This document shows, piece after piece, positions 1 to 9,053 of a stretch of 64,000 bases of DNA. The translations under genes and the position numbers were made by a program. A model generated the notes under the pieces. That model worked only from the letters and a program-made list of their open reading frames with translations. It did not search any database and had not been told where the DNA came from. Source of the stretch: Aurantibacter crassamenti (GTDB lineage: Bacteria; Bacteroidota; Bacteroidia; Flavobacteriales; Flavobacteriaceae). Location of the stretch: assembly GCF_016811105.1 (NCBI RefSeq), contig NZ_JAFBGM010000002.1:1240001-1304000 (forward strand), in the 5' to 3' direction. Position 1 is the first letter of the stretch; every line of letters starts with the position of its first letter.

Positions 1-73
1 TGTTGAATTTAAAAAGGCAAATTACACCCGCTAATAAACGGGATTGACCGAACAACAGAAACAAATTTAACAG

Positions 74-832
74 ATGAAAGATAAAATTAAAATATTCTTA
101 GACTCTGATTTACTCGAAAAGCACCTTTTAGGTACTACGAACAATCAAGAAACGCTTCAGGTAGAGCGCTATATAGCAATGTACCCAGAAGTAAGAAAAA
201 CGTATGATGAACTTCAAGACAACTTGGAGGCATTTGCAAAGTTACATGCCATCAAAACACCAGAAGGCTTAAAAGAGAACATCATAGCACTTATAAAGGC
301 TGAAAATAAGGGTAGAAGAAATTATTTCAGATACGGTATTGCAGCTAGTATTGCTATTTTAGTTTTTGCTGGGTCGTCTTATTTCTTTTATGACCAAAAT
401 CAAAGTCTTCAAGAAGAAAATACGATTGTAAGCAACAAAATCAAAGATTTAGAAGAAAACATGCGCGAGCAATTAGAAGATGTTCGCAACCAGTTTATTG
501 TTCTTCAAAATCCTGAAACTAAAAAATACACCGTAAAAGGCAATAAGAAGGCAAAAGAATTAAAAGCCGTAGCCTATATTAATCCAGTTAAAAAACTTTC
601 ATACATCAATGTAAGTAACTTACCCAACTTACCTGAAGATCAATGTTTTCAAATGTGGACAGAAGTTAACGGTAAAATGGTAAACCTAGGTGTAATAAAA
701 CAAGCTACCAATCAAGAAAAACTATTGGCTATGCCTTATAGTGATCATGCAGTTGGTTATATAACAATTGAACGCCAAGGTGGCAATGACACACCAACAG
801 TAGAAAATATAGTAGCTAACATTGCATATTAG
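74..832 (+). CDS. RskA-type anti-sigma factor
   Basis: Predicted single-pass membrane anti-sigma factor that would hold an ECF sigma factor at the inner membrane. Residues 1-80 are a soluble, mostly helical N-terminal region of the kind that binds sigma. Residues about 86-105 form one hydrophobic membrane segment, about 106-140 are Glu/Gln/Lys-rich and coiled-coil-like, and about 150-252 match the anti-sigma-K (RskA) C-terminal domain, including a PEDQCFQMW stretch. The N-terminus lacks an obvious HxxxCxxC zinc motif. The partner sigma gene is probably just upstream and outside the window: bases 1-47 hold short open tails in two frames, ending at 34 or 47, and I cannot tell which is real. A strong terminator follows at 861-896. 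Confidence 0.8.
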   Translation: MKDKIKIFLDSDLLEKHLLGTTNNQETLQVERYIAMYPEVRKTYDELQDNLEAFAKLHAIKTPEGLKENIIALIKAENKGRRNYFRYGIAASIAILVFAGSSYFFYDQNQSLQEENTIVSNKIKDLEENMREQLEDVRNQFIVLQNPETKKYTVKGNKKAKELKAVAYINPVKKLSYINVSNLPNLPEDQCFQMWTEVNGKMVNLGVIKQATNQEKLLAMPYSDHAVGYITIERQGGNDTPTVENIVANIAY

Positions 833-860
833 CAATTAAGCAATACAAAAGAATAATTTC

Positions 861-896
861 TAAGCCCTGACCTTCTATGTCAGGGCTTATTTTTTT
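861..896 (+). terminator. Rho-independent terminator after the anti-sigma gene
   Basis: A perfect 11-bp stem (TAAGCCCTGAC at 861-871 with GTCAGGGCTTA at 879-889) encloses a 7-base loop and is followed by a run of T to 896. It closes the anti-sigma operon. Confidence 0.9.
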
Positions 897-897
897 A

Positions 898-905
898 TAT
901 CTTTG
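898..905 (+). promoter_or_regulatory. Bacteroidota -7 element for the 66-aa membrane protein
   Basis: TATCTTTG matches TAnnTTTG. It ends only four bases before the ATG at 910, so the transcript would be leaderless or nearly so. It also argues against an upstream in-frame ATG at 877. Confidence 0.55.
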
Positions 906-909
906 TCGT

Positions 910-1110
910 ATGAAACTATTATTGTTGACAATTGGTCTTTTAGCTTTAGCTGTAGCTGGTATCGCTATAAAAATTTGGTCTAAAAAAGATGGAAAATTTG
1001 CAGGCACTTGTGCTAGTCAAAGCCCCTTCTTAAATCAAGATGGTCAAGCATGTGGCATGTGTGGTAAAATGCCAGAAGAGCAAGATTGTCAAATGGAATC
1101 TGCAACTTAG
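910..1110 (+). CDS. Small membrane or secreted protein with a Cys-rich tail (66 aa)
   Basis: Residues 1-22 are strongly hydrophobic (signal anchor or signal peptide). The polar tail carries four cysteines, two of them in a CGMCGK motif, plus a further CQM near the end. The CxxC-like spacing could bind metal or form disulfides; that is inference. I chose ATG 910 because a TAnnTTTG element lies directly upstream and because the alternative ATG at 877 falls inside the preceding terminator loop. The protein resembles small flavobacterial 'membrane or secreted' proteins of unknown function. It stands alone between two regulatory genes. Confidence 0.65.
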   Translation: MKLLLLTIGLLALAVAGIAIKIWSKKDGKFAGTCASQSPFLNQDGQACGMCGKMPEEQDCQMESAT

Positions 1111-1168
1111 AATTGCTAAATCGGTTAAAACCGAAAGTTAATTAACCCTCATATTTTTTCTTATCCTA

Positions 1169-1723
1169 TTGGATAAAATCAATCTTCCGGAAACCTTAAA
1201 AAATGCCAAGTCTGGCAGTCAGATAGCATATAGTAAGCTATTAGATTATTTTTGGAATGATGTATACGGGTTTCAACTAATTCGTACTCAAAACGAGAAT
1301 GACGCTGAAGATATCACCGTTCAAACCTTTTCCAAAGCTTTTGACAAGATCAACACCTATAATGATGATTATGAATTCAAGACTTGGCTAATAACCATTT
1401 CAAAAAATATTCATATTGATTTAATACGTAAACGAAAGCGTAATATACTTGAAACATCTGGCAGTAATGATGTTATAAAGAAAATATTAGATGATGCACC
1501 ATCAGTTGAAGATCAGCTAATCATTGAACAAAACTTAGCTACGCTACTGTTACATATTAAAAAATTAAAGCCTCACTATCAAGCGGTCATCAATTTGAGA
1601 TACTTTAATGAACTTAGCTATGCTGATATTGCTAAAGAGCTGAATGAGCCCATGAATAACGTAAAGGTTAAGTTATTACGTGCAAAAAAATTATTGGCAG
1701 AATCTTTAAAACACAAGAACTAA
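1169..1723 (+). CDS. ECF-type RNA polymerase sigma factor
   Basis: A 184-aa sigma-70 family protein. Region 2 covers about residues 20-95, with a core-binding segment around EDITVQTF and a basic patch at RKRKR. Region 4 covers about 120-180, with a helix-turn-helix around LSYADIAKELN. It should direct RNA polymerase to a dedicated promoter set. The start is a TTG at 1169: an in-frame stop lies at 1139-1141 and no ATG exists between the two, so TTG is the best available start. No anti-sigma gene lies downstream. The upstream anti-sigma gene (74-832) is separated by a terminator and another gene, so it is probably not the partner. Confidence 0.85.
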   Translation: MDKINLPETLKNAKSGSQIAYSKLLDYFWNDVYGFQLIRTQNENDAEDITVQTFSKAFDKINTYNDDYEFKTWLITISKNIHIDLIRKRKRNILETSGSNDVIKKILDDAPSVEDQLIIEQNLATLLLHIKKLKPHYQAVINLRYFNELSYADIAKELNEPMNNVKVKLLRAKKLLAESLKHKN

Positions 1724-1871
1724 ATTCATCCTTCAAGAATTAGTTTTAGCTTTCTTTCTTCATTTTCATTTCAATCCAACGCATATTTACCCACATTCAC
1801 ATACAATTTTCGCCCTTTTCAATTCAAGGCAAAAACTGGCAACACGATACGGCTGCTGCTAACTGAAATCG

Positions 1872-1879
1872 TATATTTG
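1872..1879 (+). promoter_or_regulatory. -7 element for lipA
   Basis: TATATTTG matches TAnnTTTG and lies 27 bases ahead of the lipA ATG (1906). It supports a lipA transcript separate from the sigma gene and argues that the in-frame TTG at 1894 is not the start. Confidence 0.5.
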
Positions 1880-1905
1880 TTGTTCTATTTAATTTGTGCA
1901 ATAAA

Positions 1906-2781
1906 ATGAGTACAGACACTACAGAAAGCGTTCAACCACCTAAAGGAAAACCGAAATGGCTACGTGTTAAATTACCAACTGGTAAAAAATACACGCAGTT
2001 ACGTGGTTTGGTTGAAAAATATGACTTAAACACCATTTGCACTTCTGGCAGCTGCCCTAATATGGGTGAATGTTGGGGAGAAGGCACAGCTACATTTATG
2101 ATTTTAGGTAACGTTTGCACAAGATCATGTGGTTTTTGCGGTGTTCAAACCGGTAGACCAGAGAATGTAGATTGGTCTGAACCTGAAAAAGTGGCGCGCT
2201 CAATTAAAATTATGAGCATCAAGCATGCTGTAATTACTTCTGTTGATAGAGATGATTTAAAAGATATGGGATCCATTATTTGGGCGGAAACAGTTAAGGC
2301 TATCCGAAGAATGAATACTACCACCACACTTGAAACTTTAATTCCTGATTTTCAAGGAATTGAACGTCATTTAGATCGCATTCTTGACGTAGCACCTGAA
2401 GTGATTTCGCATAATATGGAAACTGTAAAAAGGTTGACAAGAGAAGTTCGAATTCAAGCTAAATACGAAAGAAGCCTTGAAGTACTTCGATATTTACGAG
2501 CCAACGGCGCAAGCAGAACCAAATCAGGTATTATGTTGGGCTTAGGCGAACAAGAAGGCGAGGTAATTCAAACGCTTGAAGATCTTAGAAATGCGAATGT
2601 AGATGTAGTAACTATTGGCCAATACTTACAACCATCTAAAAAGCATCTTCCAGTTAAGGAATTTATACTACCAGAACAATTCAAGAAATATGAAGAAATA
2701 GGACTTGAAATGGGATTCCGTCATGTTGAAAGTGGTGCCTTGGTGCGTTCATCTTACAAAGCACATAAGCATATCAATTAG
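1906..2781 (+). CDS. lipA: Lipoyl synthase (radical SAM)
   Basis: Inserts two sulfur atoms into protein-bound octanoyl groups to make the lipoyl cofactor of 2-oxoacid dehydrogenases and the glycine cleavage system. Both cluster motifs are present: the auxiliary [4Fe-4S] ligands at C45, C50 and C56, and the radical-SAM CxxxCxxC at C71, C75 and C78. The C-terminal RSSYKA contains the serine that ligates the auxiliary cluster. Length is 291 aa, normal for LipA. Start chosen at ATG 1906 rather than the TTG at 1894, because a -7 element lies at 1872-1879. The gap to gap is 47 bp with no terminator, so lipA, gap and the kinase may be co-transcribed. Confidence 0.97.
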   Translation: MSTDTTESVQPPKGKPKWLRVKLPTGKKYTQLRGLVEKYDLNTICTSGSCPNMGECWGEGTATFMILGNVCTRSCGFCGVQTGRPENVDWSEPEKVARSIKIMSIKHAVITSVDRDDLKDMGSIIWAETVKAIRRMNTTTTLETLIPDFQGIERHLDRILDVAPEVISHNMETVKRLTREVRIQAKYERSLEVLRYLRANGASRTKSGIMLGLGEQEGEVIQTLEDLRNANVDVVTIGQYLQPSKKHLPVKEFILPEQFKKYEEIGLEMGFRHVESGALVRSSYKAHKHIN

Positions 2782-2828
2782 ACCTTAGCGTAAAATTATT
2801 TTAGAAACTTCAATCGAATCCATTCCAA

Positions 2829-3839
2829 ATGAGCGAAATTAAAATTGGTATCAATGGTTTCGGAAGAATTGGCCGTACCTTATTTAGACTACTTCAAAAG
2901 CATGAGCACTTAAAAGTAGTTGCGATTAATGACTTAGCCGATGCTAGAACATTAGCGCATTTGCTTAAATACGACAGTATTCATGGGGTTTTTGACCATG
3001 ATATCACTCATATAGAAAATCAAATAATTTTCAACAAGCGGCCAATTGCACTTACAAATCATAATAGTCCAGATAAAATTGATTGGTCAACAAGTGACGT
3101 TGACATTGTTGTAGAGTGTACCGGTAAATTTAAAACTAAGGCTGTTTTAGAACATCATATTACCAATGGCGCAAAAAAGGTAATCTTATCAGTACCTCCG
3201 GTAGAAGATGATATAAAAATGGTAGTTTTTGGAATCAATGAAAACATTATTTCCATAGAAGATAATATTGTGTCATGTGCTTCATGTACAACAAATAACG
3301 CGGCACCAATGATTAAAATCATTGATGATTTATGTGGTGTAGAACAAGCATACATTACAACTATTCATTCATACACATCGGATCAAAGCTTGCACGACCA
3401 ACCTCACAAAGATTTACGGCGCGCCAGAGCAGCCGGACAATCAATAGTTCCGACTACAACAGGAGCTGCCAAGGCTTTGACAAAAATATTTCCAAATCTA
3501 GCTGAATCTATTGGCGGTTGTGGCATTCGAGTACCAGTACCGAACGGATCATTGACTGATATCACTTTTAATGTAAAACGAGAGACATCTATTGAAGAAA
3601 TTAATCGAACTTTTAAAAAATATTCGCTTAATGAACTAAAAACCATACTTTTATATACAGAGGATCCAATAGTATCTGTCGACATAAACAATAGTTGTCA
3701 TTCTTGTACGTTTGATTCACAGATGACATCAGTTATCGGTAAAATGGTCAAAATAATCGGTTGGTATGATAATGAAACCGGTTATAGCAGTAGATTAATA
3801 GATTTGATTAATATGATGGTCTTGAAAAATTACGTTTGA
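2829..3839 (+). CDS. gap: Type I glyceraldehyde-3-phosphate dehydrogenase
   Basis: Glycolytic/gluconeogenic enzyme that oxidises glyceraldehyde-3-phosphate to 1,3-bisphosphoglycerate with NAD(P). The Rossmann motif NGFGRIGR sits at the N-terminus, the catalytic cysteine is C153 in SCASCTTN, and the family C-terminal motif WYDNETGYSSR is intact. At 336 aa it is full length. It is fairly divergent in places (for example SVPPVEDD, where many enzymes have SAPA), so it could be a second paralogue rather than the main glycolytic enzyme; I cannot see the rest of the genome. Its TGA at 3837-3839 overlaps the TTG start of the following kinase gene. Confidence 0.95.
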   Translation: MSEIKIGINGFGRIGRTLFRLLQKHEHLKVVAINDLADARTLAHLLKYDSIHGVFDHDITHIENQIIFNKRPIALTNHNSPDKIDWSTSDVDIVVECTGKFKTKAVLEHHITNGAKKVILSVPPVEDDIKMVVFGINENIISIEDNIVSCASCTTNNAAPMIKIIDDLCGVEQAYITTIHSYTSDQSLHDQPHKDLRRARAAGQSIVPTTTGAAKALTKIFPNLAESIGGCGIRVPVPNGSLTDITFNVKRETSIEEINRTFKKYSLNELKTILLYTEDPIVSVDINNSCHSCTFDSQMTSVIGKMVKIIGWYDNETGYSSRLIDLINMMVLKNYV

Positions 3840-6052
3840 AAATTAATTCATTACATATTCAATTTCGGTTGCCATTAATTATGGCCTGTCTTTTTATTGG
3901 GCAAATGTTTTTTGCTCAAGATTCAATTCCTGAAAAACCTTTAGACGTATATCTTGATGAAGCTCGTTTATACAGCAATCAAGATAAAATTGATTTGGCA
4001 ATTCTTTCGCTTCAAAATGCAGCCAAAGTTGCAGAGAAAAATGAAGATGTAAAAGCGCTGATCGATTGCTACCACAAGTTTGCCATTGTTTACCTTAGAC
4101 TTGACAAAGAAGACACTACACTATTTTATTGGGACCGCGCAAAAGCGTTGCTAAAAGATATTGAATACCCGTATGGTAACGCTATACACAAATATATTGA
4201 GGGGGTTATTGAATTCAAAAATGAAAAAAGTTTTCAAGCTCGATATTTATTAGATGAGGCAAAACAACTGAATAACGACCGTAATATGTTTAACAACATA
4301 CTATTGGTTGAAGGCAATATTTTTCTAAATCAAGAGAAATATGATGATGCTCAAAAAAACTTCAACTCTTTGGTTATCAATACCGATATCTATGAAAAAG
4401 AGTATTTAGCCACTAAAGCGCATATAGGCCTATCTAAAGTATTTATCAAAACAGAAAAGCACAAAGAAGCTTCAGACAATGCAGAAAAGGCCTTAGCAAT
4501 GGCCCAAAAACATGGTTTCTTTAAAGAAATTTTTGAAGCCAATCAATTGTTAGGTATAACCTATGAAAATCTTGAACTATTTGATAAAGCCTTAATTAGT
4601 AACAAAAACCTACTAGGCTTACGCGATTCAATATTTAATATTGATAAAATTAAAACTGAAATGAAGGTTGCAGATAAGGTTCAGTTTGATTTTATGGGCG
4701 ATCAAATTAAACTTCAGGATCAAAAAATAGAAGAATTAACGGAGTCGCAAAACAGGTCCGAATTAACAGCAATTGCGACCACTGCTTTTTTAATGATTAT
4801 TTCATTACTAGCAATTTCATTGTATCGAAACAATCAGATTAAACTTAAAACGAACGACCTATTACAAACCAAGAATAACGAATTACAAGTAGCTCGTGAT
4901 GAAGCTGTACAGGCTATGGAAGCCAAAAGTAATTTCTTATCAACCGTAAGTCATGAATTGCGAACCCCATTGTATGCTGTTACCGGTCTAACGCACCTGT
5001 TGTTAGAAGAAAATCCGAACGCTGAACAAAAAGAGCATCTAAAAGCCTTAAAATTTTCTGGCGATTATCTTTTGAACTTTATTAATGACATTTTACATAT
5101 TAATAAAATTGATGCTGATAAATTAGAACCATTAAACATTGAGTTTAATCTAAAAAAGGTTTTAAAAGAGGTAATTGACTCTTTGAAGCAAAGTGCGAAT
5201 GAAAACCATACTAAAATCGTACTTGATTATGATGAAAGTATACCTTCTCATTTAATGAGTGACCCTTTAAAATTGTCGCAAATCATTATGAATTTAGTAG
5301 GCAATGCTTTAAAATTCACTAAGAATGGTGAAGTTAAAGTAATTGTGAAATTGCTGAAGAAAGTTGAAGAAGACGTTTCTATTTATTTTGAAGTTTCAGA
5401 TAATGGAATTGGTATTTCAAAAGAAAAACAAGAAAGTATTTTCGAAGGATTTGAACAAGGTTCTATTCAAATCAACCGTGAATATGGAGGTACCGGTTTA
5501 GGCTTAACAATTGTAAAAAGTCTTTTAGGTTTATTTAATAGTAAAATTGAACTGCGCAGTGAACTTGACGTTGGTAGTGCATTCTTTTTTGAGTTAAATA
5601 TTAAAAGTAAGGATAGCATTATTGATGATATTCCGTTTGAAATGACCCCTAAAGACTACGAGTTTGAAGGTTTACATATTTTAATTGTAGAAGACAATAA
5701 AATAAACCAGGTCATTACCAAAAAAATGCTCACCAAAAAAGGAATAACCAGCGACATAGCTAGCAATGGGTTTGAAGCTGTTGACTTGGCCGGAGCCAAT
5801 ACATATGATGCTATTTTGATGGATATTCACATGCCAGGCATAAGTGGTGATGAGGCAACGATTAGAATTCGAAAATTTGACCCTTCAACACCTATAATAG
5901 CCTTAACTGCGATTTCTTTAGATGATAGTCTAGAAGTATTCTACGCAGCCGGATGTAACGATGTTGTTACCAAACCTTTTAAACCTGAAGTTTTTTACCA
6001 GAAAATTGGTGAAAATATTTTTGACAATAAAATCAAGAATTCAGCTTCGTAA
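3836..6052 (+). CDS. TPR-containing hybrid sensor histidine kinase/response regulator
   Basis: A 738-aa signalling protein. Residues 1-27 form a signal peptide ending near FAQD. About 35-290 are TPR-like helical repeats, probably periplasmic. About 310-330 are one membrane segment, followed by a short coiled coil. The HisKA domain has phospho-accepting H373 in SHELRTPL, followed by a HATPase_c domain (NLVGNALKF, DNGIGI, GGTGLGL). A receiver domain spans about 610-730 with phospho-acceptor D663 in MDIHMPG. There is no DNA-binding output domain, so phosphate must pass to another protein. The TTG start shares bases with the gap stop codon, indicating translational coupling. The tail overlaps convergent lpxK by 20 bp. 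Confidence 0.92.
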   Translation: MKINSLHIQFRLPLIMACLFIGQMFFAQDSIPEKPLDVYLDEARLYSNQDKIDLAILSLQNAAKVAEKNEDVKALIDCYHKFAIVYLRLDKEDTTLFYWDRAKALLKDIEYPYGNAIHKYIEGVIEFKNEKSFQARYLLDEAKQLNNDRNMFNNILLVEGNIFLNQEKYDDAQKNFNSLVINTDIYEKEYLATKAHIGLSKVFIKTEKHKEASDNAEKALAMAQKHGFFKEIFEANQLLGITYENLELFDKALISNKNLLGLRDSIFNIDKIKTEMKVADKVQFDFMGDQIKLQDQKIEELTESQNRSELTAIATTAFLMIISLLAISLYRNNQIKLKTNDLLQTKNNELQVARDEAVQAMEAKSNFLSTVSHELRTPLYAVTGLTHLLLEENPNAEQKEHLKALKFSGDYLLNFINDILHINKIDADKLEPLNIEFNLKKVLKEVIDSLKQSANENHTKIVLDYDESIPSHLMSDPLKLSQIIMNLVGNALKFTKNGEVKVIVKLLKKVEEDVSIYFEVSDNGIGISKEKQESIFEGFEQGSIQINREYGGTGLGLTIVKSLLGLFNSKIELRSELDVGSAFFFELNIKSKDSIIDDIPFEMTPKDYEFEGLHILIVEDNKINQVITKKMLTKKGITSDIASNGFEAVDLAGANTYDAILMDIHMPGISGDEATIRIRKFDPSTPIIALTAISLDDSLEVFYAAGCNDVVTKPFKPEVFYQKIGENIFDNKIKNSAS

Positions 6053-7040
6053 TATTTTTCAATTCTCCTAATAATAGTGCTTTACCACCATCAATAAATT
6101 TGTGTGTGATTTCAACATATGCCAATTTTTGAACCTTGCCTTGAAGACGAACAAAATCTTTTTCTGTAGTTAAAACAAACTCTTTAGAATTTAGATTTTC
6201 TATTTCATTGGTGCTAAATGCATGATGGTCTTTAAAGCTTAGGTGCTCAAAATTTAATTGCTTTTCTTTTAAATAATGAACCAATGGCACTGGGTTGGCA
6301 ATACCAGTTACAAGCGTAAAATTAATAGCGCTAATTGATTCAAGCGTTGCATCAACAACCCCACCTTTAAGTATGTTTCCATAATCCAAGTGTGAAAATA
6401 ATACTTTCTGATTCTTATTAGGATTAAGACTTTTTACCACCTTATTTCTTTCTTGCTCTGATAGGTCAATAGGGCACTTTGTAACTACAATTATTTGGGC
6501 TCTTTTTGCCTGATTTCTGCCATCTCTTAATGTGCCAAACGGAATAAAATAATCTTCAGAATAAAGTTTATCAAACGCCGTCAATAAAACCGAAAAAGTT
6601 GGTTCTACCTTTCTATGTTGAAAGGCATCATCTAAAATTATTACATCTGGTTTTATCTCACTTTGAAGGTTTCTAATACCATTCTTACGATCGGCATCAA
6701 CCGCTAAAGTAATTTGCTTAAACTTTTTATGAATTTGGTACGGTTCATCACCTAATGATTCAACTGTACTATTGCTTTCTGCCAACACATATCCTTTTGA
6801 GGTACGTTTATATCCCCTACTCAATACAGCAACCTTAAAATCATCTTGTAAAGCAGCAATTAAAAACTCAACCATTGGCGTCTTACCTGTGCCCCCAAGG
6901 CTTAAATTACCTACACAAATCGTTGGTGTTTCAAATGATTTTGATTTGAAAAGACCTGTATCGTAAAAATAATTACGTACATGAATAATCAATCCGTAGA
7001 CAAAAGCGATAGGTAAACTAATAATTCTAAGCAGTATCAT
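6033..7040 (-). CDS. lpxK: Tetraacyldisaccharide 4'-kinase
   Basis: Phosphorylates the 4' position of the lipid A disaccharide precursor at the inner membrane. Residues about 3-22 are a hydrophobic membrane-binding segment. The Walker A loop is GNLSLGGTGKTP, and DDAFQHRK is the usual lipid/Mg site. I set the start at the ATG whose complement is 7038-7040, giving 335 aa, the normal LpxK length. A longer open frame reaches 7247 but crosses into the divergent Nif3-like gene and lacks family similarity there. The gene is convergent with, and overlaps, the kinase gene at 6033-6052. Confidence 0.95.
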   Translation of the reverse strand: MILLRIISLPIAFVYGLIIHVRNYFYDTGLFKSKSFETPTICVGNLSLGGTGKTPMVEFLIAALQDDFKVAVLSRGYKRTSKGYVLAESNSTVESLGDEPYQIHKKFKQITLAVDADRKNGIRNLQSEIKPDVIILDDAFQHRKVEPTFSVLLTAFDKLYSEDYFIPFGTLRDGRNQAKRAQIIVVTKCPIDLSEQERNKVVKSLNPNKNQKVLFSHLDYGNILKGGVVDATLESISAINFTLVTGIANPVPLVHYLKEKQLNFEHLSFKDHHAFSTNEIENLNSKEFVLTTEKDFVRLQGKVQKLAYVEITHKFIDGGKALLLGELKNITKLNS

Positions 7041-7060
7041 TATGACGAAAATATAATATT

Positions 7061-7068
7061 TAACTTTG
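7061..7068 (+). promoter_or_regulatory. -7 element for the Nif3-like gene
   Basis: TAACTTTG matches TAnnTTTG, 18 bases upstream of the ATG at 7087, in the short divergent region shared with lpxK. Confidence 0.5.
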
Positions 7069-7086
7069 GAATGATATTTTTTCGAT

Positions 7087-8181
7087 ATGATAGTTAAAGA
7101 AGTTACTAATATTTTAGAAGAATTAGCGCCATTGGCGCAAGCAGAAGATTTTGACAACGTTGGTCTTTTAGTTGGCAATTCATCACAAAAGGTTACTGGT
7201 ATACTAGTCACCTTAGACACACTAGAAAATGTGATTGACGAAGCCATAGCACATAATTGTAACCTTGTAATTAGTTTTCATCCAATAATTTTTTCAGGCT
7301 TAAAGAAAATTACTGGATCTAGTTATGTAGAACGAGTAGTTATAAAAGCCATTCAAAATAATATTGCTATCTATAGTATGCACACCGCCTTAGATAATAG
7401 TTCTAAAGGTGTAAATGCAAAAATCTGTGAGACGCTAGAGCTAGTGAACACTCAAATATTAATGCCGCAAAAAGGAAGCATTAAAAAGTTGACAACATAT
7501 GTTCCAAAAGATGATGCCAATAAACTCAAAAATGCATTATTCAATGCAGGTGCTGGCAACATTGGCAACTATAGCAATTGTAGTTTTACAGTTGATGGAA
7601 CAGGTAGTTATAAGGGTGGAGAAAACAGTAAACCAGTAAAGGGTGAAAGTGGTAAATTACATTTTGAAGAAGAAACTCAAATCAACGTCACTTTTTCATC
7701 AAGTAATCAACCGAAAATTTTACAGGCACTTTTTCAAAATCATCCCTATGAAGAGGTAGCTTATGAGGTGTTTTCACTAGAAAACAAGAACCAAAACATT
7801 GGCATGGGAATGCTAGGTGAGCTTGTAAAACCTATGAATGAAAGTGATTTTCTTTCATTTGTAAAGCAAAAAATGAATGTTTCTGTGATTAAGCACTCAC
7901 AATTATTAGGGCGAGAAGTCAAAAAAGTAGCAGTTTTAGGCGGTAGTGGTGCATTTGCCATTTCAGCCGCTAAGTCAAACGGGGCCGATGTTTTCATCAC
8001 TTCTGACCTAAAGTATCACCAGTTCTATGAGGCAGAAAATGAAATGGTAATTGCTGACATCGGACATTATGAAAGTGAGCAGTTTACAAAAAACCTTTTA
8101 GTTGACTATCTTACGGAAAAAATTCCTAATTTTGCAATCCGTTTATCGGACAGTAACACCAATCCCATCAAGTATTTATAA
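7087..8181 (+). CDS. Nif3-like dinuclear metal center protein
   Basis: Member of the Nif3/YbgI family, whose members form toroidal hexamers with a two-metal site; the cellular role is poorly defined. At 364 aa it is the longer type, with a central insert domain between the two metal-binding halves. Visible motifs are EDFDNVGLLVG near the N-terminus, SFHPIIF (metal histidine), HTALDN, and the C-terminal SDLKYHQFYE and DIGHYESE, which carry the remaining metal ligands. Two bases separate it from the next gene, an arrangement of Nif3-like and zinc-ribbon/coiled-coil genes that I believe is common in Bacteroidota. Confidence 0.93.
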   Translation: MIVKEVTNILEELAPLAQAEDFDNVGLLVGNSSQKVTGILVTLDTLENVIDEAIAHNCNLVISFHPIIFSGLKKITGSSYVERVVIKAIQNNIAIYSMHTALDNSSKGVNAKICETLELVNTQILMPQKGSIKKLTTYVPKDDANKLKNALFNAGAGNIGNYSNCSFTVDGTGSYKGGENSKPVKGESGKLHFEEETQINVTFSSSNQPKILQALFQNHPYEEVAYEVFSLENKNQNIGMGMLGELVKPMNESDFLSFVKQKMNVSVIKHSQLLGREVKKVAVLGGSGAFAISAAKSNGADVFITSDLKYHQFYEAENEMVIADIGHYESEQFTKNLLVDYLTEKIPNFAIRLSDSNTNPIKYL

Positions 8182-8183
8182 AT

Positions 8184-8966
8184 ATGGCAACAAAAAAGGC
8201 AGAAGCTACAGTAGAAGATAAGCTTAGAGCATTATATGATCTTCAATTGATCGATTCAAGAGTAGATGAAATTAGAAATGTCAGAGGTGAACTTCCTTTA
8301 GAAGTTGAAGATCTTGAAGATGAAGTACTTGGTCTTAAAACTCGTATGGACAAGCTTAAAACTGATGTAGAAACAATAAATTTTGAAATCGGCGCTAAGA
8401 AGAATCTAATTGAAGAAGCCAAAACTTTGATTAAGAAGTATACTGAGCAGCAAAAGAATGTTAGAAATAGCCGTGAATTCAATTCAATTTCAAAAGAATT
8501 AGAATTTCAAGAATTAGAAATTCAATTGGCTGAGAAAAACATCAAAGAATTCAAAGCACAGATTGAGCAAAAGAAAGTAGTTATTTCTGGAACAAAAGAA
8601 AAACTTTCTGAGCGTGAGGCACATCTTAAGCATAAGAAAAGTGAACTTGATGCAATTTTAGCTGAAACTGAAAAAGAAGAAGCAGCATTATTAGCTAAAT
8701 CAGCTAAGTTTCAAAAAGATATAGAAGAGCGTCTTGTTACAGCATATGTAAGAATTCGTGAAAATGTAAAGAATGGTTTAGCAGTTGTGCCAATTGAAAG
8801 AGGTGCTTCTGGTGGTTCTTTCTTTACTATTCCTCCACAAGTACAAGTTGAAATAGCTTCTAGAAAGAAAATTATTACAGACGAACACAGTGGTCGTATA
8901 TTAGTGGATCCCGTTTTAGCTGAAGAAGAGCAAGCAAAAATGGAAAAAATGTTCGCTAAGCTATAA
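8184..8966 (+). CDS. Coiled-coil protein with a cysteine-less C4-type zinc-ribbon remnant
   Basis: A 260-aa protein of the family usually called 'zinc ribbon domain / C4-type zinc ribbon'. Residues about 10-180 are a long Glu/Lys-rich antiparallel coiled coil. The C-terminal part keeps the outline of the ribbon, but the cysteine positions are replaced: GASGGS at 207-212 where relatives have GACGGC, and EHSGR at 234-238 where they have a Cys-x-x-Cys pair. It contains no cysteine, so it is unlikely to bind zinc in the usual way. Function unknown. It sits directly downstream of the Nif3-like gene (2-bp gap), so the two are probably co-expressed. A strong terminator follows. Confidence 0.85.
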   Translation: MATKKAEATVEDKLRALYDLQLIDSRVDEIRNVRGELPLEVEDLEDEVLGLKTRMDKLKTDVETINFEIGAKKNLIEEAKTLIKKYTEQQKNVRNSREFNSISKELEFQELEIQLAEKNIKEFKAQIEQKKVVISGTKEKLSEREAHLKHKKSELDAILAETEKEEAALLAKSAKFQKDIEERLVTAYVRIRENVKNGLAVVPIERGASGGSFFTIPPQVQVEIASRKKIITDEHSGRILVDPVLAEEEQAKMEKMFAKL

Positions 8967-8982
8967 GTAAATTAACTAACTC

Positions 8983-9017
8983 AAAAAAAAGCCATCTTTA
9001 CGGATGGCTTTTTTTTT
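8983..9017. terminator. Bidirectional terminator between the coiled-coil gene and kmo
   Basis: A-run (8983-8990), stem GCCATC/GATGGC (8991-8996 with 9003-9008) and T-run (9009-9017). With A on one side and T on the other it can terminate both the plus-strand Nif3-like operon and minus-strand kmo. Confidence 0.88.
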
Positions 9018-9053
9018 GCTATAATTTAAAGGTATCTGAAAATAGAAACGAAG

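Noticed and set aside
1-73. Tail of an upstream sigma factor gene
   Set aside because: Two short open tails end at 34 and 47. Too little sequence is present to choose a frame or identify a product.
7041-7247. N-terminal extension of lpxK to 7247
   Set aside because: It runs through the divergent Nif3-like gene and its promoter and adds sequence unlike LpxK. The ATG at 7040 gives the normal length.
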